This document shows, piece by piece, positions 1 to 7,732 of a stretch of 33,324 bases of DNA. The stretch spans positions 1 to 33,324 of the forward strand of contig JAUWJS010000010.1 in NCBI GenBank assembly GCA_030607575.1, written 5' to 3'. A model generated the notes under the pieces. The model searched no databases and was not told the DNA's origin. It saw nothing but the letters and a program-made list of their open reading frames with translations. The DNA is from Candidatus Heimdallarchaeota archaeon (lineage in GTDB: Archaea; Asgardarchaeota; Heimdallarchaeia; Heimdallarchaeales; Heimdallarchaeaceae). Position 1 is the first letter of the stretch. Every line of letters begins with the position of its first letter. A program made the position numbers and the translations under genes.

Positions 1-150
1 AATGCTGATGTCAATGCAGCTTATAACATTTTACTCAAAAGCGATCCACAAGCACTCCTTCCAAGGCGTGTGGGTGGGGTAGGAGGGTATGTGATGTACC
101 CCCTTAGAGTGAGTTATCAGACTATGAGCTCTAGGAAAGCTTTAGTGTAA
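1..150 (+). CDS. tnpB: IS200/IS605-family TnpB (OrfB) transposase/RNA-guided nuclease, C-terminal fragment (5' truncated by window)
   Basis: Frame 1 from base 1 reads NADVNAAYNILLKSDPQALLPRRVGGVGGYVMYPLRVSYQTMSSRKALV*, matching the RuvC-III D-x-N-A-A-x-N-I signature and C-terminal tail of TnpB. Not in the supplied ORF track. Confidence 0.85.
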   Translation, partial: NADVNAAYNILLKSDPQALLPRRVGGVGGYVMYPLRVSYQTMSSRKALV

Positions 151-687
151 TTACACAGTTACAAAAAAGCATATCATGAATTCTAAAACACCATAGAAAC
201 CGTATAAAATAAAAACAGGGGAATCAATCTTGTTTGAAGGTGCTAATAATTCACTAAAACTTTTAAATGCCATGTTAAGTGCAACAAAACCTACTAACTG
301 CACTAAAGCTTGTAAAACTGCTATTACAATTGTTGCTACACCTGGATAAACAAAAAGTAATACTATATTGGTTACTAAAAGCATGATCATATAAAAGACT
401 AAACCGAAACGAGCAGCATTGATAGGTGTACTAGCATCTGGTTTTAGTTCTAACATTGTTGTTAAAACAAACACAATGAAAACTACACTAATTAGAATCA
501 AAATTAAACCTAAAATGATAAAAATCAGAATAGCTACTATACTGGGTATAAAGTTACCAATTAGCATAAATATTGTTGCTAAAATAAACAATATTCCAGC
601 ATATTTCATTTGATTTATTATATCTTCTGAAATCGTTACTCTATTTAACATGAGAACTTTCTCCAACTGTTTTAATCTCAAGTACAT
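151..687 (-). CDS. Small multi-pass membrane protein (DUF996-like)
   Basis: 178 aa, about 5 hydrophobic segments; stop codon abuts the tnpB stop codon. Confidence 0.7.
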   Translation of the reverse strand: MYLRLKQLEKVLMLNRVTISEDIINQMKYAGILFILATIFMLIGNFIPSIVAILIFIILGLILILISVVFIVFVLTTMLELKPDASTPINAARFGLVFYMIMLLVTNIVLLFVYPGVATIVIAVLQALVQLVGFVALNMAFKSFSELLAPSNKIDSPVFILYGFYGVLEFMICFFVTV

Positions 688-828
688 TATTTATTTGTTT
701 CTGAATCTTAATCTTATTACTTCATATTAGAAATGCTCTTAATCTCTCTTTTCTATTGATTTTTGTGAATACTTATATAATGATATGTTAAAGAAATTTC
801 AAGTTTATCCAAACTATCGGTGTAATTA

Positions 829-1311
829 ATGAGTGAAAAAGAAAGAATTGAGTTTTTTACAGATCAAATTGAAGTTGAAAAGAAAATCATCGCAGCTGCT
901 CAAAAAGCTGTAAAAGGTCTAAAAAATCCATTAATCAGGGAGATGATTCTTGCTGTAGCTTTAGATTCTCAAAAACACGAAACTATGTTGCAAGCTCTGC
1001 TCGATAGATTAACTGGACCAAATCCAGCAATTGATGAGAATGTATCTGAGGAGATTGCTCACGCAATACACGAACATATGGAACTTGAAGCTCTAGCTAT
1101 AAAGAAATACAAAGAATATCTAGACGGTCTATGCTGTATAGATAATAAAGAAAAGATTGTAATTAAAGCAATCTATGAGGATGAACTTAGACATCATGAG
1201 TTAATGAAATGGATCTATAAAACTATAGTTGAAAAAGAAACGCTCATTGAAGAAGACATCTGGGATCATATGTGGAATGATGCCTTTTCACATGGAACAC
1301 CAGGCGGATAA
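829..1311 (+). CDS. Ferritin-like / rubrerythrin-type di-iron protein
   Basis: 160 aa, helical; E/H-rich motifs EVEKK, DSQKHE, HEHMELEA, YEDELRHHELM typical of ferritin-like four-helix bundles. Confidence 0.7.
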   Translation: MSEKERIEFFTDQIEVEKKIIAAAQKAVKGLKNPLIREMILAVALDSQKHETMLQALLDRLTGPNPAIDENVSEEIAHAIHEHMELEALAIKKYKEYLDGLCCIDNKEKIVIKAIYEDELRHHELMKWIYKTIVEKETLIEEDIWDHMWNDAFSHGTPGG

Positions 1312-1409
1312 GACCAATTTACACTAAACAGATCAAAGTTGGATTTTTCTATATCTTAGTTGTAGAAAAATTAAATAATATGCTAGTCAAAGCTATTAGC
1401 TGATAGAAA

Positions 1410-2105
1410 ATGAAGATTAATCTCGATTCCGATAATGAATGGGGTCATTTTATTGATCCTGATTCATTTCAAATTGTGGAAATTACAGATGAAGTTCCAG
1501 ATAGATCCTTTGTTGTTTTCAAAGAACGTGAATACATTGATGACATAGATAGAACAGTCATTCAGACCACTTATGGAATAGTTGATGGCAATAAGCTTCA
1601 ACCAATGAATAAAAGAGAATTAAGTAAACTAATGTCAAAAGCTTGTGCAAAATACATCATTGATTTCGAAAAATTACCTCCTAAAATTATGGTGGAGAAA
1701 AAGCTTATTACTGATAAACCCGCACGACTAGCTTTCATTATGTCCAATCGCGATACATTCCATTTGAAGATAGATAAAACTGCTTTAGAAGGAGGAAATC
1801 CCTATGAGATTATTAATTCTATCATGGAAAATCAGGACTTTAAAACTACTATGTATGATCGAGAAGAGAAGTGGAAAATTGAATATGCGAAAAGCAGTCG
1901 TGCCAAATGCAGAAAGTGTGGTTCAAATATTGAAAAGGATACTGTAAGAATAGGCGAACCTCACTATTTTGAAGATCACTTAAACTATCGTTGGCATCAT
2001 GAGAAATGTATATTTCTTCAAAGATTTGAGAAGGAAAATATTAAGGGACTTGATCTTCTAGAAGAAGAAGATAGAAAGAGGATAGAAGAGATATTGGATT
2101 CTTAA
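1410..2105 (+). CDS. Protein of unknown function with C-terminal PARP-type zinc finger
   Basis: 231 aa; SRAKCRKCGSNIEKDTVRIGEPHYFEDHLNYRWHHEKCIF gives C-x2-C-x26-H-x2-C with the K-D-x-[VL]-R and W-x-H-x2-C context of zf-PARP. Confidence 0.75.
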   Translation: MKINLDSDNEWGHFIDPDSFQIVEITDEVPDRSFVVFKEREYIDDIDRTVIQTTYGIVDGNKLQPMNKRELSKLMSKACAKYIIDFEKLPPKIMVEKKLITDKPARLAFIMSNRDTFHLKIDKTALEGGNPYEIINSIMENQDFKTTMYDREEKWKIEYAKSSRAKCRKCGSNIEKDTVRIGEPHYFEDHLNYRWHHEKCIFLQRFEKENIKGLDLLEEEDRKRIEEILDS

Positions 2106-2115
2106 ATATACTCAA

Positions 2116-3828
2116 CTATTTCTTAATTACTTCTTGTTTGATATCAGGAGCTCTAGTAATACTTCTAGCTGCTGCTTCACTTTGTCGTAAATCTTTTCGG
2201 GAGACTTTACCTACAGCAGTTCTTGGTAGATCTTCCTTGTACTCAATAATTGTTGGTATTTTGTAAGGAGCTAGTTTATCTTTGCAGTAAGCTCTGATTT
2301 CAGCACGAGATAGTTCTTTAGATCCTGGTTCAGTAACTAGAAAAGCTTTAACTTTCTCAGAAGTACCTTCTTTAACTTGAACGACACCAACCATATTGAT
2401 ATCGGGATGAGCATAAAGAACTTCTTCTACATCACTAGGCCAGACCTTATATCCAGATACAATAATCATATCTTTTGCTCTGTCTACTATTTTGAAGAAA
2501 CCTTTTTCATCCATTGATGCAATATCACCAGTTCTTAGCCAACCTTTGACTAAAACAGCATCTGAAGCCTCCTTATTATTCCAATATCCTTTCATAACAC
2601 TAGGACCGCGAACCCAAAGTTCTCCTTCCTTACCATATTCTGTGAGTTCTTCTTGAGTATCAAGATCAACTATCATAGCCAGAGTATTAGGGATTGGAAT
2701 ACCAATAGCATTAACCTTACGTAAGTTCTTATTTCCAGGATTGACATGAGTGACAGGAGACGATTCAGACAAACCATATCCTTCAATTAAGACTCCTTCA
2801 ATGGCTTCTTCAAATTTTTCAGCTGTAGATTGAGGAAGGCTTTCTCCACCAGATATACACAAGTAAAGAGAGGATAAGTCATATTTGCCAATATCAGGAT
2901 GTTCAGCTATTTTTTGATAAAGAATAGGGACTGCAAACATGAAATGAATTTTATGCTTACTGACACTCTGCATAACTTCCTCAAGTTTCCTTGGATCAGG
3001 AATAAGATAAAGCAATCCACCTACAGCAATAGTCCAAAGGAAAGAGGTTGAAAAACCAAAAATATGCGACATGGGAAGACAACCAGATATTCTGTACTGG
3101 CCTTCAGGTCGGGAAGGTAACCATATATCCCAATAAGGTAAAATGGTAGCCTGAGCCATGAGGTTGTAGTTTGTGAGCATCGCGCCCTTCATGATTCCAG
3201 TCGTACCCCCAGTGTACTGCAAAACTGCAACATCTTCTTTTGAATCTACTTTTGTTTCTATTCTCTTATTTTCACCTTTCTTCAAGAAATCCTTGTAGGC
3301 TAACTCATCAAGTAATTTAGGATTCTTTCTTGCTATTATATTCTTATATAGAAATGCTGTAAATCCTGGTAGTTCATCACCTATTGAACCTACTATAACA
3401 AATTCAAGTTTTGTATCGTCTTTTACTTCTCTAACCTTATCTAGAAACAGATCTAGTGTAATTATTGCTTTTGCTTCACTATCCTGCAGCTGATATCTTA
3501 TTTCTTTTGCGGTATACAATATACTTATTGCTGTAAAAATCGCACCTAAAGAATTTACTGCGAAAAATGCTACAACATATTGTGGACAGTTGGGCATTAA
3601 ACATGCAACTCTATCTCCTTTTTTTATCCCTATATCTTTGAGAGAATTTGCAAATTTGTTTACATCTTCTTCCATTTCTTTATAGGTTTTGAATTTTCCT
3701 TTAAATTCAGTAATTTGTCTGTCAGGAAACTTCTCTGCCGTGTTTCGAAACATTTCTACAATGCTAATTTCTGGTACGTCTATATGATCAGGAATTCCTT
3801 TGCAATAGCTCCATATCTTTTCTGGCAT
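2116..3828 (-). CDS. Long-chain acyl-CoA ligase / AMP-binding enzyme
   Basis: 570 aa; P-loop YTGGTTGIMKGAMLTN, GYGLSESSP, GWLRTGDIA, C-terminal PRTAVGKVSRKDLR: ANL superfamily hallmarks. Confidence 0.93.
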   Translation of the reverse strand: MPEKIWSYCKGIPDHIDVPEISIVEMFRNTAEKFPDRQITEFKGKFKTYKEMEEDVNKFANSLKDIGIKKGDRVACLMPNCPQYVVAFFAVNSLGAIFTAISILYTAKEIRYQLQDSEAKAIITLDLFLDKVREVKDDTKLEFVIVGSIGDELPGFTAFLYKNIIARKNPKLLDELAYKDFLKKGENKRIETKVDSKEDVAVLQYTGGTTGIMKGAMLTNYNLMAQATILPYWDIWLPSRPEGQYRISGCLPMSHIFGFSTSFLWTIAVGGLLYLIPDPRKLEEVMQSVSKHKIHFMFAVPILYQKIAEHPDIGKYDLSSLYLCISGGESLPQSTAEKFEEAIEGVLIEGYGLSESSPVTHVNPGNKNLRKVNAIGIPIPNTLAMIVDLDTQEELTEYGKEGELWVRGPSVMKGYWNNKEASDAVLVKGWLRTGDIASMDEKGFFKIVDRAKDMIIVSGYKVWPSDVEEVLYAHPDINMVGVVQVKEGTSEKVKAFLVTEPGSKELSRAEIRAYCKDKLAPYKIPTIIEYKEDLPRTAVGKVSRKDLRQSEAAARSITRAPDIKQEVIKK

Positions 3829-4097
3829 AATTTTTCACTTCTTTAATTTAGTAAGTTCAACCACTACTCCTTTAAAATATTTTCTATAAATCAACACCGT
3901 TCATTAAAGAAAAATAGAAAAAGAGTTTGAAATTAGTTATTCCAAGTCTTAGTGGCTTTTTAAGCCAATCTGGGAAATTGTATCCCAAATATCTGAAAAG
4001 TACTCCTACACCTGCAGATATCTATGTTGCATAGTAAAACGCTGAATATTGTTAAAATGGGGTATTTCATTACTAATTGATACCCAAACTATTAGGT

Positions 4098-4544
4098 TCA
4101 CCAAAACGATTCTTTTATTTTCTTTAGAGCTGAGCTATCTTTAGCTGATTCATCCCATTTTATCATGAAATCATCTATAATAGTAGTCATCTTTTCTTCT
4201 TCCTCTGCGTTTAGTATTCCTGCTTCTGGAAGTTCTTCAAAATTAGAAGTAATCTGGGTTATTACTTCTGCAATCATTTCATTAATTGCTTCCGATTTGA
4301 ATTTATCTTCTACATCTTTTACAAGAGCTATAGCAAAATCGTTGGTAGCTTCTATATAGACTTCATGAGTTTGAGTAGTAAAGTAATTTGCTTCCCCAGC
4401 ATCTAACTCAATCAATGCTGAACGTATTGCTGAAATTACTCCAGAAAATAAAGTAATTTTAGTTACATCATCTTCTTCTGGTATCCTCTCCTTGAAATAT
4501 AGAGGAATACCTGTTCTTGAGATAATGTAAACAGCTTGAATCAT
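4098..4544 (-). CDS. Longin-like domain protein
   Basis: 148 aa starting MIQAVYIISRTGIPLYF then alpha/beta pattern resembling longin/SRX folds; fold assignment by eye. Confidence 0.5.
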   Translation of the reverse strand: MIQAVYIISRTGIPLYFKERIPEEDDVTKITLFSGVISAIRSALIELDAGEANYFTTQTHEVYIEATNDFAIALVKDVEDKFKSEAINEMIAEVITQITSNFEELPEAGILNAEEEEKMTTIIDDFMIKWDESAKDSSALKKIKESFW

Positions 4545-4665
4545 TACAAGTGACTTTCAGTTATATGATTTTTAAATCTGATGAGACTGACAAAAGAAAA
4601 TGGTGAATTTATTATCAGTTTTTAGTTTCAGAAAGATTTTTGTTTAATGAAGATTCAATGAAACT

Positions 4666-4860
4666 ATGCACATTGTAGTAAATTCAAAGCAAGAAAGAGA
4701 TATTCTCATTCAGTTATTCAACAACTTAGAGAAGAAAGATATGAACTTTTTTTTGGATTTCGATGATCCATTATCTCTTCAAATTGAATCAATTTTTGAT
4801 GATCTATGTTCATGCGAGATTCTAATAGACAAAAATGAAGAACCTTCAGGGATTGTCTGA
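4666..4860 (+). CDS. Small acidic hypothetical protein
   Basis: 64 aa ORF with ATG in an otherwise empty intergenic region, codirectional with the next gene; no recognised family. Confidence 0.4.
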   Translation: MHIVVNSKQERDILIQLFNNLEKKDMNFFLDFDDPLSLQIESIFDDLCSCEILIDKNEEPSGIV

Positions 4861-4908
4861 AGAGCATATACCATAGAGTTATAATAGATTTTTACCTAAT
4901 ATTTTTAG

Positions 4909-6252
4909 ATGCATAGAGAACAGAACATTTGTCAAAAATGTGGAAATTTGCGTATAGGTAATTCATTACGTTGTTCTTCATGTAATAATTTGATACCTAT
5001 TACGCCAATTCAAGGTCCCTCTAAATCTGTTATTACTCTAACATCTATGTGGTCTTTAAGAGATTTTCTTCCAAATTACTCTGATCCTGTTTCCTTACAT
5101 GAGGGAAACACGCCACTTCTAAAGGTTAAGAATCTAAGGAATCTTCTAGATTTAAGTTTGAAACTGGAATTCAGAAATCCTACTGGATCCTTTAGAGATA
5201 GAGCTAGTTCTCTGATAATTTCAGATGCTGTTGAGAGTAAAAGCTCTCAAGTAATTGGTGCAAGTACAGGGTCTTTTAGTATCAGTTTATCAGCTTATGC
5301 TGCAAAAGCTGGAATAAGATCTCAAAATGTAATTCCTCAAAATTTAGAACTTTCTAAAATTGAACAAATGAAGGTTTATGGTAGTAATGTAATCGAAATT
5401 GGCGATTCGGTTGAAGAATCTATTGCTGAAGCGAACAGGCTTAGTACTGAAACAAATGCTTATTTAGCAACTCCTGAAAACAATGTTTTAGCTATTGAAG
5501 GTCAAAAAACCTTAGGCTTAGAAATAGCTTTACAAAAAGAGTTTTTTGATGCTCTAATTATCCCTAGAGGATCTGGGTCTCTTATATATTCAATCTATAG
5601 AGGTCTGGAAGATGCACTTGCTTCAGACTGGATAGACGAACTCCCCAGAATTTATGCAATATCTTTAGAGAAAACAAAGAGTGCTTACATGGCTGAATCC
5701 TTAGAAATAGAACAACCTTTTCTTTTAGAGGAAGTACGGGAAACAATTAAGTTTTCTAAAGGAAAAGAGATAGAAATTGATGCTCAACAGATGATTGAGG
5801 AAGCTTTGAATCTTTCCAAAAAGGAAGGATTATTTATTGAACCAGCTTCAGCTTCTGTTTTAGTAGCTGCTGATGAGTTGATTAAAGAAAAAGAAATAAA
5901 TCCTCAACACAGCGTTGCGATTCTTTCTGGATCTGGTTTTAATGCACTCAATATTTATGCTTCTCAATTGAGAGATAAACGAAAAGTCGTTTGGGGTTTG
6001 TCTGAAAGTTCTACAACTAAATTTGAGATACTGAATCTAATTTCAGAAGGTAAAGCGACTTATGGAATTTCTCTTTGGGAATCCTTAGGACGAGCTAAAT
6101 CTAAACAATCTATTTATCAACATCTGAACCAACTTCAAGAGAAAGGCTTGATTGTGCTATTCGAACAAGATACTAAAATTAAGGAGTTCAAAGTGACAAA
6201 GAAAGGATTTGAAACCTTGGAAAAAATGAGAAATCTTATAGATTTTCTTTAA
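4909..6252 (+). CDS. Threonine-synthase-like (PLP fold type II) protein with N-terminal zinc ribbon and C-terminal winged-helix domain; PLP lysine position replaced by Arg
   Basis: CQKCGN...CSSCNN zinc ribbon; HEGNTPLLK; NPTGSFRDRAS (normally NPTGSFKDR); then KFEILNLISEGKATYGISLWESLGRAKSKQSIYQHLNQLQEKGLIVLFEQDTKIKEFKVTKKGFETL = wHTH. Confidence 0.85.
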   Translation: MHREQNICQKCGNLRIGNSLRCSSCNNLIPITPIQGPSKSVITLTSMWSLRDFLPNYSDPVSLHEGNTPLLKVKNLRNLLDLSLKLEFRNPTGSFRDRASSLIISDAVESKSSQVIGASTGSFSISLSAYAAKAGIRSQNVIPQNLELSKIEQMKVYGSNVIEIGDSVEESIAEANRLSTETNAYLATPENNVLAIEGQKTLGLEIALQKEFFDALIIPRGSGSLIYSIYRGLEDALASDWIDELPRIYAISLEKTKSAYMAESLEIEQPFLLEEVRETIKFSKGKEIEIDAQQMIEEALNLSKKEGLFIEPASASVLVAADELIKEKEINPQHSVAILSGSGFNALNIYASQLRDKRKVVWGLSESSTTKFEILNLISEGKATYGISLWESLGRAKSKQSIYQHLNQLQEKGLIVLFEQDTKIKEFKVTKKGFETLEKMRNLIDFL

Positions 6253-6324
6253 AAACCTACAATTTTATAGTAACAATAAAAGAAGTGTAAATTTATCAAA
6301 AAAATACAAAAGATGGATTATATT

Positions 6325-6663
6325 CTAATCTTGACAGCTTCCATCTTGTAATTTATCTTTAATTCTGTCTCTAATCATGTCTTGAATTTGATCACATAAA
6401 TTATCACAATCACAATCACAATTACAATCGCCATCACCTTCGCAATTGCAATCGCAATCACCATCACAATCACCTAAACGATTGTGTAGTTGATATCTTT
6501 CATGGATTTGCTCTAAATCAGTATCTCCAGAACTGAAGAATGAGAAATATTCGTTACCAGTGCTAACTGTTTGATTTGAGGATGCGAGCTGCAATGTAAA
6601 AATCAGTAGAACAGCTAGACTAAAGCCGATAAATAGGTTTTTTGCCTTCATAGGTTTCGCCAA
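6325..6663 (-). CDS. Secreted/anchored small Cys/Asp-rich repeat protein
   Basis: 112 aa; N-terminal hydrophobic signal/anchor (KNLFIGFSLAVLLIFTLQLASS), then GDCDGDCDCNCEGDGDCNCDCDCDNLCDQ. Confidence 0.7.
   Translation of the reverse strand: MAKPMKAKNLFIGFSLAVLLIFTLQLASSNQTVSTGNEYFSFFSSGDTDLEQIHERYQLHNRLGDCDGDCDCNCEGDGDCNCDCDCDNLCDQIQDMIRDRIKDKLQDGSCQD
6408..6475. repeat. Low-complexity CAATCA/CAATCG-type hexamer repeat encoding the Cys-Asp/Asn tract
   Basis: caatcacaatcacaattacaatcgccatcaccttcgcaattgcaatcgcaatcaccatcacaatc. Confidence 0.8.
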
Positions 6664-6780
6664 GATTTTGTGATGTACGTATTTATTAATACTTACTGCT
6701 TTAGAAAACTAAAGTAATCGTAAAACTCTATTATAGGAATTTTTAAGACTTAACTGCGCACCAAAAAAGTTATAATAAAT

Positions 6781-6802
6781 TATTCAAGTTGTAACTTGAA
6801 TA
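6781..6802. promoter_or_regulatory. 22-bp palindrome (candidate operator) upstream of ECF transporter operon
   Basis: TATTCAAGTT-GT-AACTTGAATA: two perfect 10-bp arms with 2-nt spacer, just 3' of a TATA-like gttataataaat. Confidence 0.7.
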
Positions 6803-7707
6803 TTATCTGTGGTGTTGTACGAATGGAACAAGAAGTAGGTTTGCGTCAAAGTCTAATTAATGAAGTGAATTCAATAAGAAATTTATCATTGATTGTTACT
6901 TTTACAGGTCTAGTATTTCTTTCTACTTCTATATTCTTTATTGCCATACCAGCTTCAAATGGATTTTTCAACATAGGAGAAGCTTTTGTATATCTAGCAG
7001 CTTTAATCGGAGGACCTATTACCGGAGCTATTGCAGGTGGTTTAGGTGCTTCTATGGCTGATTTAGCTTTAGGGTATGGTATTTTTGCACCTGCAACTGC
7101 AATTTTAAAAGCTGCTGAGGGGTTTGCTGTAGGATTACTTTTTCATTATGGAAAAAAGATGAAGAAATGGTTGAAGTTCCTTTTCATTGGAATTATTTGT
7201 TCTTTCTTAATTGTTTTTTCAGCAATTTTTGTAAATCAAACATTTGAATTTGGTCTTTCGTTATATGGAGGTGAACCCACGTTTCTTATTGGGTTCTCAA
7301 GGCTGATAGAAACTAGTATTTTCCCAGTTGCTTTAGCTTTTTCTGGTGGTAGAACATTTATTATGGATATTCCAGGTTATGCTTTCTTGATTATTGCTCT
7401 CATTCTTTCTACTCTCATTGTTTTAGTTGTGATTTTTCTAAAAGAAAAAGGCGAAATGGCATTATCCTGTACTATAGGTGGAATGATTATTGTTTTAGGT
7501 TACTTCTTCTATGAAACAGTTGTTCTAAATTATCCCGTAGGAGGGGCTGCAGTTGAGATTCCATTTAATATTGCTCAAGTTATTCTTGGAGCAGCGATTG
7601 CCATACCTATTGTTTCTTATTTGAGGGAACTTGGAATAATACATTCTGAAAGAGATGTGGAATATTCGGACCTTGAAGAAGATCTGATAGAAACCAACGA
7701 GAATTAG
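6796..7707 (+). CDS. ECF transporter S component (substrate-binding membrane subunit); true start probably ATG 6823
   Basis: GEAFVYLAALIGGPITGAIAGGLGASMADLALGYGIFAPATAILKAAEGFAVGLL and GYFFYETVVL...EIPFNIAQVILGAAIAIP are S-component signatures. TTG at 6796 lies inside the palindrome, ATG at 6823 starts MEQEVGLRQSL. Confidence 0.85.
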   Translation: MNIICGVVRMEQEVGLRQSLINEVNSIRNLSLIVTFTGLVFLSTSIFFIAIPASNGFFNIGEAFVYLAALIGGPITGAIAGGLGASMADLALGYGIFAPATAILKAAEGFAVGLLFHYGKKMKKWLKFLFIGIICSFLIVFSAIFVNQTFEFGLSLYGGEPTFLIGFSRLIETSIFPVALAFSGGRTFIMDIPGYAFLIIALILSTLIVLVVIFLKEKGEMALSCTIGGMIIVLGYFFYETVVLNYPVGGAAVEIPFNIAQVILGAAIAIPIVSYLRELGIIHSERDVEYSDLEEDLIETNEN

Positions 7708-7732
7708 AATTTTAATTTGAAGAGGAAATCTG

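Noticed and set aside
3954-3966. GGCTT-TTT-AAGCC hairpin in the 3829-4097 gap as a possible ncRNA or tRNA
   Set aside because: Only a 5-bp stem with a 3-nt loop; no cloverleaf or conserved tRNA boxes found.
6408-6475. Short repeats considered as a CRISPR-like array
   Set aside because: Hexamer-scale low complexity without spacers, explained by the Cys-Asp coding tract.
6699-6714. CTTTAG-AAAA-CTAAAG hairpin between the Cys-rich gene and the ECF operon
   Set aside because: Short A/T-rich stem expected by chance at this composition; no second line of evidence.
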